DNA of 64,000 bases, from assembly GCF_019969845.1 (NCBI RefSeq), contig NZ_JAHXYR010000011.1:1-64000 (forward strand), in the 5' to 3' direction. Shown in pieces: positions 60,036-64,000 of the stretch. The position numbers and the translations under genes were made by a program. The notes beneath the pieces are model-generated. The model saw only the letters and a program-made list of their open reading frames with translations. It ran no database searches and had not been told where the DNA came from. This stretch comes from Sphingobacterium sp. GVS05A (lineage in GTDB: Bacteria > Bacteroidota > Bacteroidia > Sphingobacteriales > Sphingobacteriaceae). How positions within the stretch are numbered: position 1 is the stretch's first letter; each line of letters opens with the position of its first letter.

Positions 60036-60938
60036 CTAAAACTTCATGTGGACACCCAATCCCATCCTAAAACTTGAATAATGAACAGCATTCAGCTGGC
60101 TTATTGTGCTGGTCCCATCCATCTTAAATAGTTGGTCCGTACCTGTTCCGGTATTCAAATCTGTATAACCGACTTGTAAAAAAGGAAAAATTGTTTTGGT
60201 AATCTGATGCTCCAACCGGAAGTTCACTTCCCAGCCTATACCTTTTGCTTTATGGGTAAAGCTAATGGGGTGGCTAAATTCCTCCTGGAGGTTCCAATTG
60301 GCATTTGCTGAATAACGGGGGAAATATAGGCTGCTGACATTGAGCAGAAAACTCCAGTGATCAGTATGGTAATCAGTCCTTAATCCTAAAATCAGACCAT
60401 GCCATCGTGGTTTATAGGTGCTCTTCAGTTCTTTGCCTTCCACAAGCGGCTGCGTGCCATCCAGCATATACAAGGTTTGATAGCGGCCAAAATAGCCGGT
60501 ATGTGCCGCAAATGCAAACTTTTCAGTTGCCCGGATTGTGTAAAAAATTTCAGCCCGCAGGTCGCTTGAATGGCCTCGATCGGCCTTAAAATCATAATCT
60601 GAAGTTTTTACAGTTCTATTATCGCTTGCGTAATCAGCATCATTGACGGTGCCTTGGCTGATCCAAAAGTGGCGAAAGGCTACTTCGGTCTGTAAAACCG
60701 AGGATAATGCTATGGTTGAGGAAATTCCTATTTCAGGCCCCCTAAGTTTTCGCCATTTGAGTTCGGATAATATATTGGGATTTTGTCCATTTTCATCACC
60801 CGCAATATTCCAGTCCAGTTTTTCCTGATTCCAGCCTAAAACAGGTGTTATCGAGAATTTAACCTTTTTTTCCTGTGCAAATGCAGTAAATGAAAACAAG
60901 CTGAAACAGAAGAGGGCAAAATATTTTTTCATACACAA
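60036..60938 (-). CDS. Outer-membrane beta-barrel protein (weak omptin-like resemblance)
   Basis: A 300-residue protein with a signal peptide ending TAFAQ and alternating-hydrophobicity strands ending in aromatic HMKF, as in outer-membrane barrels. Segments such as GWNQEKLDWNI, LSELKWRKLRGPEIGI and NDADYASDN resemble the omptin-type barrel by eye, but I see no pair matching the Asp-His of omptin proteases, so protease activity should not be assumed. The ATG at 60938 is followed by another at 60932 (MKKYFALF), which is the more usual signal peptide start. A hairpin sits directly upstream. Confidence 0.5.
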   Translation of the reverse strand: MCMKKYFALFCFSLFSFTAFAQEKKVKFSITPVLGWNQEKLDWNIAGDENGQNPNILSELKWRKLRGPEIGISSTIALSSVLQTEVAFRHFWISQGTVNDADYASDNRTVKTSDYDFKADRGHSSDLRAEIFYTIRATEKFAFAAHTGYFGRYQTLYMLDGTQPLVEGKELKSTYKPRWHGLILGLRTDYHTDHWSFLLNVSSLYFPRYSANANWNLQEEFSHPISFTHKAKGIGWEVNFRLEHQITKTIFPFLQVGYTDLNTGTGTDQLFKMDGTSTISQLNAVHYSSFRMGLGVHMKF

Positions 60939-60945
60939 GAAAGAT

Positions 60946-60973
60946 CATACACCCCGATCTAATGGGGTGTATG
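60946..60973 (-). promoter_or_regulatory. 10-bp hairpin in the gap before the barrel gene
   Basis: CATACACCCC (60946-60955) and GGGGTGTATG (60964-60973), perfect stem with an 8-nt loop, lie 8 bp upstream of the barrel gene's first ATG and 19 bp after the metalloprotease stop. There is no T run. It may end the upstream transcript or act as a leader structure controlling the barrel gene. Confidence 0.45.
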
Positions 60974-60991
60974 AAAAGATCAGCTTAATAA

Positions 60992-61813
60992 TTAATTTTT
61001 AGGATAAACCTGCGCAATAAAGGACTTGTCCGTTGCGGATAATACCGTATTGTTACCAACGCTAAAGCCGTTGGTTGTCAGTGCACTACTGATAGAATAG
61101 TGCATTATCGAACTCGGATCATAGGTACTATACTGCGTCTGTGTCGTTGCATATTTTGCAAACAGATTATTATCGACATCACTTTTACTCCAATAATTTG
61201 GATATCCAGCGTAATAGGTATATACCTTATCTTTATCCCATGGAATAGCCGCCAGAGGATGCTGATGCTCATGGATCATACCGAGGGCATGGCCAAATTC
61301 ATGGATCACTGTCCGGCTAAATTCAGAATCTGATGTATTGTCATCAAACCAGCCAAAATTCATGGTTTCCTCATTCGACGCAATGCGCAATGCGTCGGTA
61401 CCGATATATGAGTAAGATCCCGCACCATCGGTGAAAGTAACCCTTAACTGTGCTTTACCACTGTTGACAAAACGAAAGGTAATATTGGCATATTTGGACC
61501 ACTCATTAGCATATTGCATTACTTTTTGGCGTACTTTGGTCGACCCACCATACAAGCGTACAGTGATGACACTGCCGTTAGTCCATTTTTTTGCACTGAT
61601 CACCGCGCCTCTTGGATCTGTACCACCAGGTAAATAGACATCTTTACAGATATGCGCATCTTTAAAACCGGCTGGTATGTCAGCTTTTGAAACAGGTTTC
61701 AGTTCTTCAGAATCTTTTGGGGCATCTGTACTGTCTGCGTTTTTGTTGCAAGCTACGAGCGTAGCCGAAGCGGAAATGATCAATCCAATTAGGATTTTTT
61801 TTCTTAATTCCAT
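60992..61813 (-). CDS. Astacin-type (M12A) zinc metalloprotease lipoprotein
   Basis: A 273-residue secreted metallopeptidase. The lipobox ends LVAC (C22). The zinc motif HEFGHALGMIHE gives ligands H171, H175, H181 and catalytic E172; the Met-turn is in SIMHYS, and the ALRIASNEETMNFGWF segment precedes the site as in bacterial astacins. Length suits a lone catalytic domain with a short pro-region. Its gene has a good Bacteroidota promoter with an inverted repeat at the start point. Target proteins unknown. Confidence 0.93.
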   Translation of the reverse strand: MELRKKILIGLIISASATLVACNKNADSTDAPKDSEELKPVSKADIPAGFKDAHICKDVYLPGGTDPRGAVISAKKWTNGSVITVRLYGGSTKVRQKVMQYANEWSKYANITFRFVNSGKAQLRVTFTDGAGSYSYIGTDALRIASNEETMNFGWFDDNTSDSEFSRTVIHEFGHALGMIHEHQHPLAAIPWDKDKVYTYYAGYPNYWSKSDVDNNLFAKYATTQTQYSTYDPSSIMHYSISSALTTNGFSVGNNTVLSATDKSFIAQVYPKN

Positions 61814-61885
61814 ACGTTCTTATTTTTTAATCAATCATAATTTAAGTCAGCTTACAACGTGGCCACATGAAAAACTAACAATCAA

Positions 61886-61918
61886 AATGTAACACTATTG
61901 TTACATTAAACAAAGCTA
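61886..61918 (-). promoter_or_regulatory. Astacin gene promoter with an inverted repeat at the start point
   Basis: On the minus strand TAGCTTTG (61911-61918) matches TAnnTTTG, with TTG 20 bp upstream. AATGTAACA (61886-61894) and TGTTACATT (61899-61907) form a perfect 9-bp dyad with a 4-bp spacer overlapping the predicted start of transcription. The form TGTAACA-n4-TGTTACA is compatible with a Crp/Fnr-type site; such a regulator is encoded at 63.2 kb. The rest of the 310-bp gap (to 62123) is AT-rich with nothing further that I can identify. Confidence 0.5.
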
Positions 61919-62123
61919 AAAAATTATATTTATTGAAACAACATCTTTTTTTTAGAAATAATCAAATAAAATTAAATACATGGCGTTTATTTAATCTTCA
62001 AATTAAAAATTAACTATTGCAGCACTAATTCTTCATATGGCCACTCAAGAACCTTCGGGCCAAAGATCTAATCAAGACACCCCATAAAGTCGATCTATGA
62101 TGCATCTTTTGCGCTGCATGACG

Positions 62124-63134
62124 CTAAAGCAGAGTTTTGTGTTCCATCAGATATAGCAGGGCTTCGGTGACTGCTTGTGTGCTGCTTTTGGGGTTAAATC
62201 CCAGTTCCGTTCTAGCCTTAGAAATATCGAAATCCTGTTGAAGTCCTGAGAACATCGCAATATCTTTTGTTGTGATTATGGGTGGCTTCCCTTTTAGCTT
62301 CGCTGACAACTGCATCAGTCCCGCAATTCCATAGAGTATAAACTTGGGCACAGACGCTGGAATACGTAGTTTAAGACCAGGGTATAGTTTTTGCGCTATT
62401 TTGGTCGTATCAGTGATGCGCATACACTTTTCATTTGCGAGTATGTACCGCTCCCCCGATTTCCCTTTCGTGGCGGCGAGGTAACAGCCTTCGGCGACGT
62501 CCTTGACATCCACCCAGTTGAGTGCAATATCGGTGTCGACAGGAATCTGTTTGGTTAATATCAATCTTAGGATATCATAGGAAACATTCAGAGGAAGGGC
62601 AGCTTCACCACCGATCATAGCACCGGGCATCACGGAAACCAATTTGACATCCAATTCCTTTGCCAATTTGAACGCTAGCCTTTCCCCGTCATTTTTCGAA
62701 TTGTAATAGGCATCCCTGCGATCCAGATTGTAACCGTTGGATTCTCTGGTGGGCGTATGCGTATAGTCCAGCGCGGCTATCGAGCTTATATAGACGATTT
62801 TTTTGACACCTGCTTCAGCGGCAGCTTCAATGGTATTTCGCGTCCCCTGCATATTCACTTCGTAGATCTCTTTTTGTGGATCTTTGGCCCATAGTTTAAA
62901 AGCGGCCCCCACAGCATAGAAGGTTTCAACACCCTGTAACGCGTTTTTAAATGCGGTTTTATCCATGATGTCCGCCTGAACGACTTCGCAATTCAGCCCT
63001 TTTAGACTGTCGCAACGATTAATATTCCGAACCGATGCGCGTACCTGAAAGCCCTTGTTTATCAATAATCTGACAAGGTTATTACCTAAATGTCCGTTCG
63101 CTCCGGACACCAATACCAAATTTTTAGTTGACAT
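62124..63134 (-). CDS. NAD-dependent epimerase/dehydratase family protein (extended SDR)
   Basis: A 336-residue extended short-chain dehydrogenase. The nucleotide loop G11-x-x-G14-x-x-G17 is in VSGANGHLGNNL and the catalytic pair Y143-x-x-x-K147 in YYNSK. The body resembles the dihydroflavonol reductase/3-beta-hydroxysteroid type. Substrate unknown. It follows the Crp/Fnr gene on the same strand after 64 bp and may be under its control. Confidence 0.88.
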   Translation of the reverse strand: MSTKNLVLVSGANGHLGNNLVRLLINKGFQVRASVRNINRCDSLKGLNCEVVQADIMDKTAFKNALQGVETFYAVGAAFKLWAKDPQKEIYEVNMQGTRNTIEAAAEAGVKKIVYISSIAALDYTHTPTRESNGYNLDRRDAYYNSKNDGERLAFKLAKELDVKLVSVMPGAMIGGEAALPLNVSYDILRLILTKQIPVDTDIALNWVDVKDVAEGCYLAATKGKSGERYILANEKCMRITDTTKIAQKLYPGLKLRIPASVPKFILYGIAGLMQLSAKLKGKPPIITTKDIAMFSGLQQDFDISKARTELGFNPKSSTQAVTEALLYLMEHKTLL

Positions 63135-63198
63135 GTGTGTAGATTTTAAATGTTACGACAAAGTTCTGCTCTGGCGATTTAAAACCACTTCACAAATG

Positions 63199-63774
63199 TT
63201 ACCTAATGATCCTTTTACGGATGCGGCTTAAACTTTTGGGGTTCATGCCCAGAAAAGAGGCAATATACTGCATCGGTACGTTGTGGAGTAATTCAGGTTG
63301 TTCGGCCATCAGTTTCAAATAACGTTTTTCAGCCGTAAGCGTTGCCAGTTCCTTCGCTCTTTTCTCATTGTAGGATAGCGACTGTTGAAATACATAGATA
63401 CTGAAATCTTTAAATGCAGATGATTGTTCAATTAGAAGGTCAAGATTCCTTTTGTCGATTCGCAGCAGTTCACAGTCTGTGATACATTCCAAATTTTCAT
63501 CCGATCGGGTTTGATTGTTGAAGTTTATGAAAGAAGTGATAAATCCCGGTGGACAGTTGATATGCGTTGTTATCTCATCGCCCTTATCGTTATAATGAAA
63601 CAAGCGGACAAAGCCTGATACAACGAAATACAGATAGACAGGCACCTTCCCCTCCTCCTCGATGATATGATTTTTAGGAAACTTTACCGATTCCAGATAA
63701 TGTTGGCACAGATCCTTTTCCAGACTTGAAAGTGTGACCTGTTGTGTAATTAGTTCAATAAACTTCGCGTGCAT
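63199..63774 (-). CDS. Crp/Fnr family transcriptional regulator
   Basis: A 191-residue regulator with a cyclic-nucleotide-binding-type jelly roll (about 25-115, FPKNHIIEEEGKVPVYLYFVVSGFVRLF) and a C-terminal helix-turn-helix (VPMQYIASFLGMNPKSLSRIRK). It has no N-terminal cysteine cluster like Fnr. Many short Bacteroidota members of this shape control a neighbouring gene, here perhaps the epimerase. Effector unknown. Confidence 0.88.
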   Translation of the reverse strand: MHAKFIELITQQVTLSSLEKDLCQHYLESVKFPKNHIIEEEGKVPVYLYFVVSGFVRLFHYNDKGDEITTHINCPPGFITSFINFNNQTRSDENLECITDCELLRIDKRNLDLLIEQSSAFKDFSIYVFQQSLSYNEKRAKELATLTAEKRYLKLMAEQPELLHNVPMQYIASFLGMNPKSLSRIRKRIIR

Positions 63775-63905
63775 TTACTACCGATTATTTTCTTTTGCAA
63801 TATAGGGAATAAATCCATGTACCTTAATACTCTTTTTCTGGAATAGAACCGATCAAGATGCATGGAGGCGAAAAAAATTAGCAGACGGTTGGCCACAGAA
63901 TGAGG

Positions 63906-63999
63906 CTAAAAGTTTATTATGATCTCAATGAAATCCCTGTAAAAAGCTAATCTAATCTCATTCAGATCAACCTCAAATCGGGGCGGATACTTATACCGC
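63906..63999 (-). CDS. Possible C-terminal end of a gene running off the window
   Basis: A minus-strand frame enters from the right edge and stops at 63906-63908 after about 30 codons. The peptide (PPRFEVDLNEIRLAFYRDF, then IEIIINF) is protein-like, but too short to assign. It may be spurious. Confidence 0.2.
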   Translation of the reverse strand, partial: RYKYPPRFEVDLNEIRLAFYRDFIEIIINF

Positions 64000-64000
64000 T

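Noticed and set aside
1..64000. CRISPR arrays, tRNA or rRNA genes, prophage or conjugative genes
   Set aside because: No regularly spaced repeats, no cloverleaf or rRNA sequence, and no phage or transfer proteins were recognised on either strand.

Overview
The window looks like chromosome from a Bacteroidota member, most likely Sphingobacteriaceae (Sphingobacterium/Pedobacter-like). The evidence is a SusC/SusD locus with a hybrid two-component regulator, Bacteroidota-type promoters (TAnnTTTG at -7), signal peptides and lipoboxes of that phylum, and the family-level look of nearly every protein. I see no rRNA, tRNA, CRISPR array or prophage. All family names are recognition by eye; no database search was run.

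1-2.4 kb: the window opens in the tail of an IS256-type transposase, whose terminal repeat appears to have cut off the 3' end of a DUF1348 gene. A TetR regulator with a palindrome over its own promoter and a CPBP membrane protease follow.

2.4-22.6 kb: a molybdenum island. Two TAT-exported molybdenum hydroxylases (large subunit plus 2Fe-2S subunit, one with its own two-CxxCH cytochrome c) flank a FdhF/YdeP-type oxidoreductase with a DUF7009 protein, FdhD and MobA. A nine-gene operon on the other strand carries XdhC, MoaA, a MocA-MoeA fusion, a TauE/SafE permease, a small exported molybdopterin-fold protein, MoaD, MoeB-rhodanese, MoaE and a MoaC-MoaB fusion, and a cysteine desulfurase converges on its end. 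Both nucleotide branches are therefore present: MobA (guanylyl) serving FdhF and the MocA domain (cytidylyl) serving the hydroxylases. No modABC transporter is in the window.

22.6-27.4 kb: a mixed stretch with a cold shock protein, a divergent TetR-like protein, and a module of heavy-metal-associated (HMA) and AraC-type domains. Here a split HMA gene plus AraC gene sits near a fused HMA-AraC gene, with a ferredoxin reductase and an orphan IS3 OrfA-like gene between them.

27.7-34.8 kb: an RND adaptor, RND pump, TolC-type channel and a DHA2 MFS exporter form one operon closed by a clear terminator.

34.9-41.3 kb: a truncated VOC gene, a DUF3592 membrane protein, a startless gene fragment, a PepSY membrane protein converging with a TonB siderophore-type receptor (likely iron uptake), and an arylamine N-acetyltransferase next to a GNAT.

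41.5-59.9 kb: a polysaccharide utilisation locus. GH31 (probable alpha-xylosidase), SusC, SusD, a surface lipoprotein, GH43 and GH2 form one operon behind a hybrid histidine kinase/AraC regulator. A direct repeat of TTTGTTAAC 22 bp apart upstream of the operon is the best candidate binding site. The enzymes fit the side chains of xyloglucan or a related galacto/arabino/xylo-glycan; no endo-acting backbone enzyme is present.

60.0-64.0 kb: an outer-membrane barrel protein, an astacin-type metalloprotease lipoprotein, an NAD-dependent epimerase and a Crp/Fnr regulator.
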